A model generated the notes under the pieces. It ran no database searches. It was not told where the DNA came from and was given only the letters and a program-made list of their open reading frames with translations. From positions 248,001 through 312,000 of the forward strand of contig FMBT01000309.1 in the NCBI GenBank assembly GCA_900095095.1: DNA of 64,000 nucleotides, read 5' to 3'. Within the stretch, counting starts at the first letter, position 1; each line of letters starts with the position of its first letter. The position numbers and the translations under genes are program-made. Positions 12,601 to 23,947 of the stretch are shown here, piece by piece. The DNA is from Fragilariopsis cylindrus CCMP1102. Its lineage: Eukaryota > Bacillariophyta > Bacillariophyceae > Bacillariales > Bacillariaceae.

Positions 12601-14285
12601 TCATCTGCTATCGGGAGTCCGTTCACTGTCAGACTTCAATTGTTCAATAGGAGCTGATTCGATGTTATCGTTACTTTGAAAAATCCTTTTTCTTGAAAAT
12701 ACCATCAGTCCATAAAAGAATGCCGCCAAAACTACACCTGCAAAACTGATCGATGCATAGATATAGAAGTATTTTGGATTGGAAATGAAGAGTCCTGCCG
12801 TATAAATAATCACGGTGAAAAGGCATTTAGTGATTGTTGGACGCCTCCTACTACACCACGGACGGGCGCAGGAATGTGTAATTGCATAAGCTGAGTTATA
12901 GAGATGTCAAACACCCAGAGACCGATTCGACTGAAACATACACCACTAATTAACAAAGTGAAGAATATATTGATATTATCGACAAAGAGAGATACATAGC
13001 ATGCCGTCAAACAGAGAAGTTGGAAGACAACACTGACCATGCCAACATCTACGAGGCTCATTTTTTTTACCATACAATGATATACAAAAGTTCCACCGAG
13101 ACCAGCTGCCGATGCTACTCCTCTCCATAATCCAATCATTTCCATACTTATTCCACGCCAGATAAGATACCCTGTCATGATATTTCCGAATGTAAGGGCG
13201 ACATTCAAGTACAACAATGACAATGAGAATCCTGCCCAGCAGATAGATTGGCTAAAGTATACTTCTAAGTCGTCAAAAAAATGCAGAGACCGTCGGTTTT
13301 TGTTTTTTGTTTTGTTGTCTTCTGATAAGTCCACGTCTTTGATTTTTCCTAAATTGCGGGTAGCCGCCATCATGTCATCGTCAGCGACGATGTTCGGATC
13401 CGGAGACAAACCTGGTACCTCGTGATATATTTTGGCAGTGCAAATATATTCGACGATCAAGGCAGCAACGTTGACGCCACCTACCAGTAGAGCTGCTCCA
13501 CGAAGGTCGTACCCATGTTGTTTGCTTGTTCCGTCGTCAAATAGAGCAATAAAAAAACCTGCCGCTGCTGGAGCAACAATCTTACAACTCAAATCTATTT
13601 GTCTCATCTTAACATTCGTATCACTCAGCCATGATTTTTGTACTTCTAGTTCTTCTTCTTGGGTCAATTCCCGTCCTGACGATTTTTGAATATTAGATGC
13701 ATTGATACTCATGACCACAATCCAGTCTCTCTCCACTGCTACAAGAAATCCTGTATCTAATACTAATGCAATCGCTCCCAGTAGATGAATACCGATCAGT
13801 AATAGAATAGATTTCCTGTCGTAAATACTTTCCGTTACCGTATCGAGATCATCATGTTCCTCTGAGTTGATGTCGATATTTATATTTGCCTCTTTCGATA
13901 GAAGTATGTAGCACATGTATGTAGCAGTTAGGACACAAATATTTTCAAGGCAAATGAATTGCCTTGCAATTGTTAATCGATTTGTTCCATCGATGTGTCG
14001 TCCAATAGATGAACCAAAGAAAAAGACAAATGAATATGTAACTAATCCATATGAAGTTACCAGTATTAAAGATTCGTAATTGGTGAAAGCTGACAGAAAG
14101 ATAGCTAGGCAAAATTGCCACGATTGTTCAGAGAATTGATTGAATAAATGGGAGACGTAAAGTAACCAACGAGCGTTATTCAGATTGTCATCAGTTAGAA
14201 CGACGCAATATTTGCTGTCAGCTGTATGAGAGGCTATAGAACCTCTTGCGTTCGACCCGGAAATTAAGGGTGCTGTTTCATTCAT
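12601..14285 (-). CDS. Ferroportin-like iron exporter (SLC40 family)
   Basis: Ferroportins are the known cellular Fe(II) exporters, with about twelve membrane spans. The start is the ATG at 14285. The first conserved block is ARWLLYVSHLFNQFSEQSWQ (about residues 38-57), followed by YGLVTYSFVFFFGSSIGRHI. The family-typical ERDWIVVMS, MRQIDLSCKIVAPAAAGFFI and WRGISMEMIGLWRGVASAAG follow, then the late RIGLWVFDISITQLMQ and VRGVVGGVQQSLN. The main frame stops at about 12812, right after QQSLNAFSP. Translation that matches the family (IIYTAGLFISNPKYFYIY) continues in the -1 frame to 12601, giving about 560 residues in all. One missing base in the A4 run at 12818-12821 (plus strand) would explain this. 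A long hydrophilic loop (about residues 290-350) sits where family members also have their largest loop. Transport direction is inferred from family only. Confidence 0.85.
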
Positions 14286-14825
14286 ATCTTATATTACTGT
14301 TCTGCTTATACTTCTAACTTTCTACTGGAAAATATAGTATCAACCGACAACGTTGTCGCAGTACAAGTATCATTCGATGTAGCAAGCACATGCATTTGAA
14401 TGGAGATCCTTTATCATTTTTTAATGGCACGATTAATACCTTTCGTTTTGTAATCGGTGAAAGGAAAGGTACACGTAAGAAACAAAAGAAATAGTACTTA
14501 ATGAAAAAAGACGTGAAAACAAACAAGAAAGAGTATGGTTCCGTTCAGTGATCTGGACGTCATACGCATTTGACATTTCGGGGGCTTTTTCGATGTTTGG
14601 GGTAGTTTTATTCATGAATCATTCGTGACTAGTGTTGTTGATGTTTGTAAAGAGAGAAGATACGCACGCCGTCATCGTGTGTTTTTGCACAAGGTAAACA
14701 AGGTAACAAAACCCTTCTGTTGATGCGGAAAGCGATGTAAATGAAAGCAATAGCACCTAACCGATTTGACAGATCAAACTAAATTATATACTAGTACATT
14801 CTAAATAATAACTCAACAACACACC
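14286..14825. promoter_or_regulatory. Divergent promoter, ferroportin-like / light-harvesting gene
   Basis: This 540-bp spacer separates the minus-strand ferroportin-like ATG from the plus-strand light-harvesting ATG. A TATA-like ATTATATA lies at about 14783-14790, some 36-43 bp upstream of the light-harvesting start codon. No coding frame is supported. It must hold both promoters unless the leaders overlap. Confidence 0.5.
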
Positions 14826-15585
14826 ATGAAGACTTTTACTCTACTCGCCCTTGTCGGTTCCACTGCTGCTTTTGCTCCTGCCTCCCAACAGGTAAGATAT
14901 ACTTAAATGATTCAAATAGACTTGAAGAATAACCAAGAAGAAAAAAATGTAGTGGTACGATATATCTCACCCAGATCTATACTTAAATCTTTCATATGTC
15001 ATCGTTTTCTCTACTTCTCAAACATATTCTATTTCGTAGGGAGTTAGCACTCAACTTGCCGCTTTAAGTGATATGGCAGGTAGCACCAACCCAATCAAAA
15101 ATTTCGATCCTCTTAGTCTCGCTACCGTTGGAAGTGATGAAACACTTGCTTGGTTTCGTGCCGCAGAATTGAAGCACAGTCGTGTTGCAATGCTTGCCTT
15201 TTCTGGATACGTCGTTCAGGCTAATGGATTCCATTTCCCTGGTGACTTAGCCACTGGCATCTCGTTCGAATCTCTTTCATCAATTAAGCCATTCGATGCT
15301 TGGGAGGCTGTCCCTGATGCTGGAAAGGCACAAATTTTGGGAACTATCTTCATTGCTGAACTTGCCAGTGAATCTCAAGGAACACATTACATGAAGGGAG
15401 GAGGCACCCCAGAAGTTGTATTCCCTAAATTTGATTTCACCGGTGTTGATGATGCAGTAATGAAGACAAAGAAAAGCCGTGAATTAAACAACGGACGTCT
15501 TGCAATGATCGGTATCATGTCATTCATCGCAGCAAGCAATATACCAGGATCTGTCCCTGCTCTTACAGGACTTCCTATGTTCTAA
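14826..15585 (+). CDS. Fucoxanthin-chlorophyll a/c light-harvesting protein
   Basis: These proteins bind chlorophyll a/c and fucoxanthin in the thylakoid and feed the photosystems. Two exons, 14826-14891 and 15040-15585, join in phase 0 (GTAAGA donor) and give about 203 residues. The leader is a signal peptide ending in the AFAP motif (STAAFAPASQQ). The Phe of that motif is known to be required for import into complex plastids of diatoms and relatives. Three helices follow: AELKHSRVAMLAFSGYVVQA, with the chlorophyll-binding Glu and His; AQILGTIFIAELASE; and RELNNGRLAMIGIMSFIAAS. The E..HSR and E..NGR pairs are intact. I cannot assign the Lhc subfamily with certainty. The intron lies just after the targeting motif. 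Confidence 0.96.
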
Positions 15586-17298
15586 ATGATTTTTTATTTA
15601 ATGAAAACTTTGTAATATATAAAATACAGAGGTAACTCTACTACTTGAAAAAAGAAAGAAAGAAACCAACCCTAATAAAGGACCATCGTGTGTTGTTGAT
15701 TTGAATAAACGAACGACGAGAAGGAGACACTCCATCGAAATATATATATAATTAATTGGTATGGAAAGCTAGAATAATATAACCAAATCTGATTATTATT
15801 TTATCTCTCTCGGGTTGTAGTAGTACTACTAGTAAGCAGTCTCGACATATTTAACACAATAAATGAGGAGGAGTGTATCGGATGCCTTCCAATGTGTACA
15901 TCTTGGTCGTATCGTCATAGTATAATCATCTGGCTTGTATACATACTATATACCACCCGCGCTACTCTCATTAGGCGTCATAGTTTTAATAGTGCAGTAG
16001 GAAAAACTTCATACGGCGAAACAGACTTCGTTGTTGCACTCTTGGCATTTTTCTAAAACCACACTTCAGATCTGCTAAGTTGCCTATCACCACCCACTGC
16101 TATTGAAATATACAGAAAACCTGTGATGCATATCATAGACCATTCAATTTTTTTTTACAGAATGATTTGAACCAATACATACTAGTGTAGTACTTAAGCT
16201 AGGATCTTAACTGAACCAACAAATCTACCAAGAACTTTTTTTTTTGCGATGTTTGAGCTGGATATTTTCAGATCATATCAAGCATAGATTAGATTGTATA
16301 CATATGCATCTACTAATCTATCTGCTTTTAGCTTATACAGCACACATGCTACAGGGTTCAGTCTGTTAATTGTGACACTGCATGCATGATATGGTATATA
16401 TCAAAGCCGCAAAAAAAGTACAAGCTATTGCTGAGATCCAAGAAATGATGTCTATTTTCTGTGCAATAAGCTGTACCAGCAAGTGTTGTTAGAGCTGTTC
16501 TTCCAACTCATCAACTAGCTATTATATGGTGCAATACATTATGATGCACCATAATTGCTAGAGATGTTGTGCCAGAAATTCCATTCATAATATTGCCAAG
16601 TAGGTGTTGGATGCATTGAAATTTGTTCAGATTATTGCACAAACTTCTTGTGGATCCGCTGCATGCACATTATATTCTTAGAAGATTCCTATCTCTTGTT
16701 TGCTGATTAAAGAAATGTTTTAAAGACACAGGCCAGTCAAAGCAGCTGCAACAGTATTGATGAAATGCAGGAATGGTTACATATATTAGTAGTGTGTTGA
16801 AAGAGTAAGGAGCCAATGCCTCCTACCTCTGCTCCTACTCTTCAGTCTAATTCATCATATATCCCATTCTCCTTTCTTCTGAACTCTCTTTGAAGAGCAC
16901 ATCAAGCTTCTGTTACTACTAATCACATCACTACCTGTTTATGTTCCTGCTTTTTATTGTGTCACAAAACGGATACATCACATCTACTTGAAATGCAAAT
17001 AAGTAAACAACAAGCTACCTAACAAAAACGATTGGAATGGAGTAATGTTCTAGGTTTATCAAATGGCACAATTAGTCTATTGCGCAAAGAAGGAACCATT
17101 AAAGATAGTAGGCCCATCAAAAAATAGAATCAGATCACGACTATATCAACTTTTGGATAAGAATATTCAACAACACGATCCCAAACGAAGATCTAACAGC
17201 ATTTTTAAGGTTACTTGGTAAGACAACGCTTGATTTCATTCCCTTTTAATGTCGTGTTCGTTGTAATCATTATTTCAATTTATATATTAGTATATTGT
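15586..17298. other. Gene desert, strongly CpG-depleted in the middle
   Basis: This 1.7-kb stretch contains no supported gene. Between 16261 and 16960 I count only two CpG dinucleotides, although CpG is frequent in the flanking genes and base composition is only moderately AT-rich. TpG and CpA are common there, as deamination of methylcytosine would produce. It may be an old silenced mobile sequence, but no terminal repeats or coding remnant can be shown. Confidence 0.6.
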
Positions 17299-17806
17299 TT
17301 AATAATCACCACCAGCATCATCGGCACCGAAAAGACCACCTCCTCCTGATGGAGCTTCTTGTTCTTCTTCTACTTCAGGTTCTTCTTCGACAACTTCTTC
17401 TTCAGCAGCACCACCACCGCCGCCTCCACCGCCGCCTAAAGAAAGAATGGTAACAATAGGGAAGAAATTTAACGAATCAGAACGATATTATATTATAACA
17501 TTTACATTACACAAACAACAAAATATAAAGATCACTCTCTCCGAGATAATAACAGTAATAATAATATATATGACACGTACCGCCGCCTCCAGCACCAGGT
17601 GACGCAATCATTTGTCCGATCTTTTCAGGATCATTTAAAAAGTTAGCGAAAATGATAGGGTAAAATGCCTCTACTTCGGTATTACCAGTAGCCTCAAGAA
17701 GGGCACCGATTTGTTCCGAAGTGACTTCAGCACCACCATCGTATAGGGCAAGGATCGCAAACGCTGTGGCGTATTGGTCCTTTTTATCTTTTGAAAGAGC
17801 ATCCAT
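17299..17806 (-). CDS. RPLP1: 60S acidic ribosomal protein P1
   Basis: P1 is one of the small acidic proteins of the ribosomal stalk that recruits elongation factors. Exons 17806-17581 and 17435-17299 join in phase 1 (GTACGT donor, TTTAG acceptor) within the Gly-rich hinge, giving about 120 residues, the normal length. The globular part (YATAFAILALYDGGAEVTSE, then QIGALLEATGN and FYPIIFANFL) is P1 rather than P2 type. It is followed by a Gly hinge and a Glu-rich tail. The extreme C-terminus reads SGGGGLFGADDAGGDY instead of the common DDDMGFGLFD of animals and fungi. No frame damage was seen. Confidence 0.93.
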
Positions 17807-18437
17807 GTTGTGATATTTTATTTATTTCTATTTATTTAAAAGGTTGAGAATAACGATGGATGCAGGCAAATTAAGTTCGTTGAAACAGCTTGAGTCTATG
17901 ATTAGTAATAGTAATCTTAGTTACTAAGGGATGATTCGATGATAGAAGAGGTGTTTGCAACACAACGAACTCACTACAATTTATTGTTTTTTCGATGTAC
18001 GTTTGGAGGCAATTGAGAAAAATATAAGTAATAACGGTATGAGGTAAAATGCGCGCGTTACGCTTATGTACAATTGTTACCTATTTTGTACGATAAAAAC
18101 TATATACAATAAGCAGTTACAGTAACTTCTTATGAGTATTAATTAAATATATTAATGTTAATAATATATACAGCTGTGCATATTATACTATATCATCATT
18201 TCCAAATAACTTATTCCTATTCCTTGGTGGATCGAGAAAGTTAGCGGAGCTGCTATCCCTACTTGTATACTATTCTAGGAACATACAGTCCTAGTTAATT
18301 TATTTGTTTTATTTCAGAATAGATTTTTAAATATTTTAGCTATTGTTGCAGTTAAAGTTTTTATTTACTTGTTGTTATTTCAATTCTACGTTAAGTTTAG
18401 AAAGTAAAATCGATACTGTACGATATAAGGATTAATT
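17807..18437. other. Spacer, P1 promoter side and eIF2-alpha 3' side
   Basis: AT-rich spacer without a supported gene. The left part holds the P1 promoter (minus strand) and a small GCGCGCG site near 18051. The right part holds the 3' untranslated region of the eIF2-alpha gene. Confidence 0.5.
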
Positions 18438-19460
18438 TTATTCGTCTTCTTGAGCATCTCCATCAACTTCTTCATTTTCAAGAGCAAATCTTTCCATCAT
18501 TTCTTGGAGTTCTGTTTCTTCCTTTACACTAACAGCCTTAGGTGCCATCTTCACATCAATCTTACCACCCTTACTAGTTATCTTTTCCTTAATAACTTCA
18601 ATGACTTGATTCAGTAAACCAACTCCGACTTCCTTTTCAAGTGTCGTCGTTGATAGTACATAAAGTGGAGGTGCAATCAATCGAATCTTGACTGGATTCT
18701 GTTCTGAACCTAAATCCATACCAGCAAACAATGCCGCACGGATAGCATCAATACCTTCATAGGTAAAACATGATACTTCAATATCACTTCGAATTTTAAT
18801 TGGTTGTGGTGCCAATCTACGTAGAATATATGTTTTCAATTCATCCTTAAGACCTTGTGGAATATCCAAATCTTCAAATGGATCACCAACACCCTTTTCT
18901 TCCGAAATTGATAACTTGAATGCATCAAATGCATGTCCGTACTTTTTGTATAGTGGCCAACCAATCTTCTCATACACATCTTCCAAATAGTACTTTCTTT
19001 GTGTCGCTAAATGACGCATAACACCATGGACGGCCTTTGCCTTATTGTATCGTTCCTCACATGCCTGGACGTCTTCGGGTGATACACGACGTTTACTTAA
19101 ATCGATGTAACCCTTTTCTTTATCAACACGCAAAACCATAACAACCTCATTACGGTTGACACGAATTAATTTATGAATAGAACGGATACGACGACGAGAC
19201 AATTCTGATAGCAGAATCATACCCTCAATTCCGTCGTATTCTAGTAGTGATACGTACGCACCCATATCGGCAATATTACGAACATTGACCATCACAACAG
19301 ATTCGATTTCAGGATATTTGTTTTCATAAAATCGACAATGTAAATTTTGTCTCCCGCCATCTTCTCCAACATAAATTCGAAACCCATCATTGTCTTCAGG
19401 ATCAAACGTAGTTTCTACAGCATCAACCACAGTCGATGACTTAGTATCTTCTTCTGACAT
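18438..19460 (-). CDS. EIF2S1: Translation initiation factor eIF2 subunit alpha
   Basis: eIF2-alpha is the regulatory subunit of the GTPase that brings initiator Met-tRNA to the 40S subunit. A single uninterrupted exon encodes 340 residues. The N-terminal S1/OB fold carries GMILLSELSRRRIRSIHKLI. The regulatory serine, equivalent to human Ser51, is S88 here (LSELS-RRR), so control by eIF2-alpha kinases should be possible. RVDKEKGYIDLSKRRVSPED, the helical domain (KYGHAFDAF) and the alpha/beta domain (RLIAPPLYVL) follow in normal order. There is an N-terminal extension of about 35 residues compared with the human protein and an acidic tail. The start is the first ATG; no damage was seen. Confidence 0.97.
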   Translation of the reverse strand: MSEEDTKSSTVVDAVETTFDPEDNDGFRIYVGEDGGRQNLHCRFYENKYPEIESVVMVNVRNIADMGAYVSLLEYDGIEGMILLSELSRRRIRSIHKLIRVNRNEVVMVLRVDKEKGYIDLSKRRVSPEDVQACEERYNKAKAVHGVMRHLATQRKYYLEDVYEKIGWPLYKKYGHAFDAFKLSISEEKGVGDPFEDLDIPQGLKDELKTYILRRLAPQPIKIRSDIEVSCFTYEGIDAIRAALFAGMDLGSEQNPVKIRLIAPPLYVLSTTTLEKEVGVGLLNQVIEVIKEKITSKGGKIDVKMAPKAVSVKEETELQEMMERFALENEEVDGDAQEDE

Positions 19461-19986
19461 AATATAATATTATTAATAATATACTTTTTAAATCAATTCA
19501 AATGTAGCTTCCAAAACTTTCTGAGATAGCTAAGAGTTTGCTTTTGTTTATACCTTTTATAGACTTGGTATGGTATGGATGTTGCTGAGTAGTTGTATGT
19601 GTCGTCCTTTGTTCTATCCTCTCATCTTGCTCTCGATACATTTATCTTGAAACAGGGGTCAAAAACACGGCGGAAACAGGTCTCTCGTACAAATTACGCT
19701 GTTGGTATTATTCGTGCATATTCACGCGTAGTTGAATGAACGGTATGTAAAGTAATAGCGTACTGAAGGACGGACTACACAGTCCATAAATTTAGTCCGC
19801 GCCAAACAATATTTTCTTTTAGAAACCTAGAAACAACCAGGGGTAATAAATCATAAAATAAATAAGTCAAGCAAGACAAACTAAAGTTCTTAGTTTCCTG
19901 TTACAATACCAACAGAGTCTCAGGACCAATACAATTTATAAAATTAATAAGCAGCAATCAAGAATCAGAAAAGTACTGTAATAAAG
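19461..19986. promoter_or_regulatory. Divergent promoter, eIF2-alpha / TRM112
   Basis: A 526-bp spacer separates the starts of two outward-facing translation genes. No coding frame is supported. The region is CpG-containing, unlike the deserts, as expected for an active unmethylated promoter. No specific element can be assigned. Confidence 0.5.
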
Positions 19987-20605
19987 ATGCGATTGTTGAC
20001 CCATAATTTTCTACAATCAAATGTCAGAGGGTACGTTAATGTGTGTGCGATTGTACGTAATGTCTTGAATCGAACAGAATCTTGAATCTTCCAAACACAA
20101 GTCAAATTAAATATGTTTTGCTCACAGATGTTTGTTGTTGGCTTTTCCATTTTGCTTTGCGTATTGCTACTTACTTTTTATTAGAACCGTTGATGGGTAT
20201 CCTTTGAAAATAGAAGGAACAAATATTGTTGTTGAAAATTCATCGATGGATTCAAATTTGGTAAGAAAGGTATTACCTAAATTGAATTATCCTGCATTGG
20301 TAGCAGCAATCAACGACATACGTAATGGTATTATCACATCGTCGAATTCAATGTCCGAAGAAAATAAGTCTATATTCGCAAATGCACCTGATATTCCATT
20401 GGAATGTCCTCAACAACAACAAAATTCAGAAGAAGGAGAAGAAGATAATAATAATAATATATCAGAGTCAGTCCTAAAGGCATTGCATTTTTTCCTTTTC
20501 GATGTACATGTAATAGAAGGATGTCTCATTTGTCCTGGTACTGATCGTAGATTTCCAATCAAAGATGGAATACCGAATATGATTCTACACGAGGATGAGG
20601 TATGA
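19987..20605 (+). CDS. TRM112: TRM112, activator of tRNA/rRNA/eRF1 methyltransferases
   Basis: Trm112 is a small zinc-binding protein that stabilises several methyltransferases acting on tRNA, 18S rRNA and release factor eRF1. Exon 1 (19987-20030, MRLLTHNFLQSNVR) ends at a GTACGT donor. It joins in phase 2 to 20185-20605, giving about 154 residues and the reading VRGTVDGYPLKIEG, as in the family. Later landmarks are VRKVLPKLNYPALVAAI, VHVIEGCLICPGTDRRFPIK and DGIPNMILHEDE. The usual four-Cys site of fungal Trm112 is reduced, as in many eukaryotes. A Glu/Asn-rich insert (about residues 90-112) is extra length. The start is supported because MRLLTHN is the conserved N-terminus. Confidence 0.95.
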
Positions 20606-21039
20606 AAAATGAATAATAATACAAGTACCATCATAGGAACAGCGTATACGTTTCGAGAGGTAAAGCTAGTAGTACAAGGGAATTGATTATCTTAAAATGG
20701 ATTTACTGCGAGAGGGGGAAAGTATCGTATGATTCTTTCTAACAATAGACGTAAAGAAAAAGTAGATCATAGCACAAAATTCAAGAAGGGAAATATTCAT
20801 TATAATAAAATCTACCCCGAGCTTGTAGTAGAAGGAGAGAGAATGAGATAAGAGTTTTGCTCAATAATTCAACTTTTCTCGTGGAATGGGGAAAGCTGAA
20901 AGCTCCAGAATCAAGTGTTGATCATACAAATTTTTATTTCTGTACAAAAAATACGCTCGATGAATAACAGCTTCAAATTAAAACCATACAATAATATAAA
21001 AGCACGAACTACAAAACATGTAGTATAATATTCGTTTCT
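20606..21039. other. Spacer between convergent genes
   Basis: AT-rich 3' flank of TRM112 and of the F-box gene. No coding or repeat signal was recognised. Confidence 0.5.
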
Positions 21040-23947
21040 TTACAGTTCGCTTTTAACCACCATGGCTCTGTCCTCTCGAAAAGCCATCTGCCCTTCGGGA
21101 CCTTCTTTTGGTTCATTCTTATGGAGACCTTTCTTCTTTTTCTTCGCCTTTTTGTTGCACTTGGAAGGCGAACTGTCTTCTTGGTTGTGCGACGACGAAG
21201 TCTTCCGCGCGTCGTTTCCTGTCAAAATGACTCCCTTCCACCACAACGCTACAGCAATTGTATCTTCGTCTATTGCTACTTGTATTGGTAACTCTCCACT
21301 GCTGGCAGATAAACCTGTAGAATTGTGTCCTATATACATACCCAAATCGTCCACCAAGCAAATTCTATATATTTCAGTTCTAGATTCGACGTCGAATATT
21401 ATGGCATACGATGAAATCTTCGGTTTGACGGGTCCAGCGGGTCCAAACCACTGTCCAGCTAGCTCCTCAATATCGACATCGGTAGCATCAGGTGTAGATT
21501 CAAACACTCGACAGATTGCGATAACGTGGGATGTTCTGAGTGCAATCAGATGACAAACTTCGAGATTTCCTACTAGATCCAACGTGTCGAAATTTGGAAA
21601 ATTATCATTGTTATGTCTCGAATAAAATGATATCATGGATTTGTGTCTTTTGGTCCTATCTTCATCCCGGACCAAGTTATCGGCAACAACTACTTGATTG
21701 TCTAACATTACAACCGGACGCTTCCGCGCCTGACAGAGAGACCAACGATTGTCGACAAGAATTTGGTTTCGAACCAAGTCACTTCCCTGGATCAATGTCG
21801 AAGCGTTGAAGTTACCACTAGGGTCAACTGAAAGATTCATTATTGCAGGTGAAACAGAAGATAAGGATACAATCTTAGAGCTGTATCGACCTCCATCCTC
21901 CATTTTTACGGAGGCAAGCGTCATATCCTCGTTAATGGGACGTAAAGGATGAGAAGAAGGACACGAATCCGACATCCAAATAATTGCTCCCATGGTAGAA
22001 GAAAACAAAAAGAGCTTTCGGAATAGTAATGTCGTGTGGACGTTGTCATCCTCTTCGTCGATAGATTCCTCGTCATCGATAGGTATACTGACCGATACCT
22101 CAACCATAAATCTACCATATCCGCATCCAATCAAACTCTGAGATACAATTACGTCGATGTCATCCAAGTCCCCATCAATTGACAGGAAATCGCGTAGCTG
22201 CAACAGCCCGTGGTCGACATCGTCACAACTAAGAAGAAAATTTACAACTGACTGACCAATGTCGATCACTTGCGTTGTTTCATCGTTTGAGCCATCGTCG
22301 ATCAAAAAGTTATCTCGGCTCAAACGGTAAGGATAAAGGCTTCCCCCTCCGTGGTATCGTCCATAACATGCAATAAACACCCTATATAAGTTTCATCAAG
22401 TGCCATAGCAACCAATTTACTTTTACGCTTCTTTGTCTTTTTGTAAGGGTCGATGCGATGACAAATAACCTCGCCACACAATTTCTTCCCCGAGCTCCCA
22501 CTCCGATCAACATTATCGAATAGTCGTAATGAACAATCTCGAGAATAAGCAGCCAAAAAGTAATTAACGGACCAAATTTTAACAGATACACATTGATTGT
22601 TAGCTTGTGGAGAACCCTTTGACAATTCGAACGACCGGACGCATCCTACTAGTTCGTTTGTAGATTTTCGAGATAACAAGCAATCAATACCTGTTTTTAT
22701 ACACTCGACGTCTCTCACTGATGCGTAATGTGAAATAAACGCTCCTCGTAACGTAGCTAGTCCGTCGTCTTCTTCATCTCCTTGCTCTAAAGTTGGGATG
22801 GGCCACGATCGACGATTCAAGAGATGTCGCCACAGATTTCCAGATTGCTTGCCGATCTCACGATGCCACGAACGAGATACTGCAGTCATTGACGCAACGG
22901 CATTATCGTCAAGAAAAGTTAAGACATATTCTAAAATAGTAGCTGATAATGGTATCGACGGAATACTTCTTTCATGGATGTCTTATTTCCATTTTGTTAT
23001 CAATGTATTTTTGTCTTTCTCGAACTACCAACTCACTTTCCTCTAGACAATCCCGTTGCGGTAGCGATCGTAAATAAATTGGTCACCAACTACGAAGTAC
23101 ACAATACTACCAATGCTGCATCCGTGTTTGCTTGTCATAGCCTCTACAATCAACCCACTAATGGGAGAAGATGATGAAGAACAAAAATGGATATCATCGG
23201 GATAACTTTTAAATAATTCATTCGTGCTAATGGAAAAGTAATACAACATATCCATGGCGTCTGAGGTTGGTTCGTTATCCATTGTAGATTCCGGGAAGGA
23301 GGCTTCTGATAATGATACAGCGTCCTCGACATTATTACAGACATCGGTCAGCCTATTATGATTTTTCGGATAATGAAAGAAACGGCAATTTGTTTTATTG
23401 TGATGATGATTCGACGATGATGCTTCTTTTTACTAGGATTGCTGGTGTCGCTGCATTTTCCGAAAAAGAAATGAGACCGACATAGCTTTGGTACTACTAC
23501 TTCTACCTCATTGTCGCCCTCTCCAGTATTGTTGTTGTTGTTGCTGTCCATACTGTTCTCTTTGCTACGAGGATGAGAAGATTTCTTCTTATATTGTCCA
23601 TAATGCTGTTGTTTATTGTTTTTTTTTTATTTTTACTAACGATGTTGTGTTCCTCCCCTTCCTGCCAAGTTCATCCATCGGAGGAGGAGAATCATTGTCA
23701 GAGGAGGAGGAGGAGGGTGATTTGTCTATCCATATATGAATGATTAAATCCTTTTTCTCCGTCGTCTCCTCCTGCTTGTGTCGCTGCCGACGAAAGATGA
23801 CGTTTGCATTCTGATCTAAAAATGACATTAAATCACTTGCTTGTCTCTTAAAGATTTTTTTCTCATCCTTTTGTTGTTTGCATGCTTTGCATCCAGCCGT
23901 CGAGCTACACTCTTTTCAACTCGACGTTGCCAGTTGCCTCTAACCAT
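21040..23947 (-). CDS. CCCH zinc-finger / F-box protein, reading frame broken several times
   Basis: Several minus-strand coding pieces in a row make one gene. It starts at the ATG at 23947 (MVRGNWQRRVEKSVARRLD). Next comes LMSFLDQNANVIFRRQRHKQ with a Ser/Asp-rich stretch, then a CCCH-like finger at about 23485-23365: C-x8-C in LCRSHFFFGKC, and later C-x3-H in NCRFFH. The spacer between these pairs is unusually long. After a region ending in QFIYDRYRNG (about 23060) and a possible intron comes an F-box: SIPSIPLSATILEYVLTFLD, then NAVASMTAVSRSWHRE, at about 22960-22850. A long C-terminal part, probably beta-propeller-like, ends with a Lys-rich tail at 21040. F-box proteins usually hand substrates to SCF ubiquitin ligases. 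The frame changes near T7 23855-23861, T10 23619-23628, an A5 run (minus strand) at about 23430, and G5 at about 22344. The exact exon limits are therefore uncertain. Confidence 0.65.
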
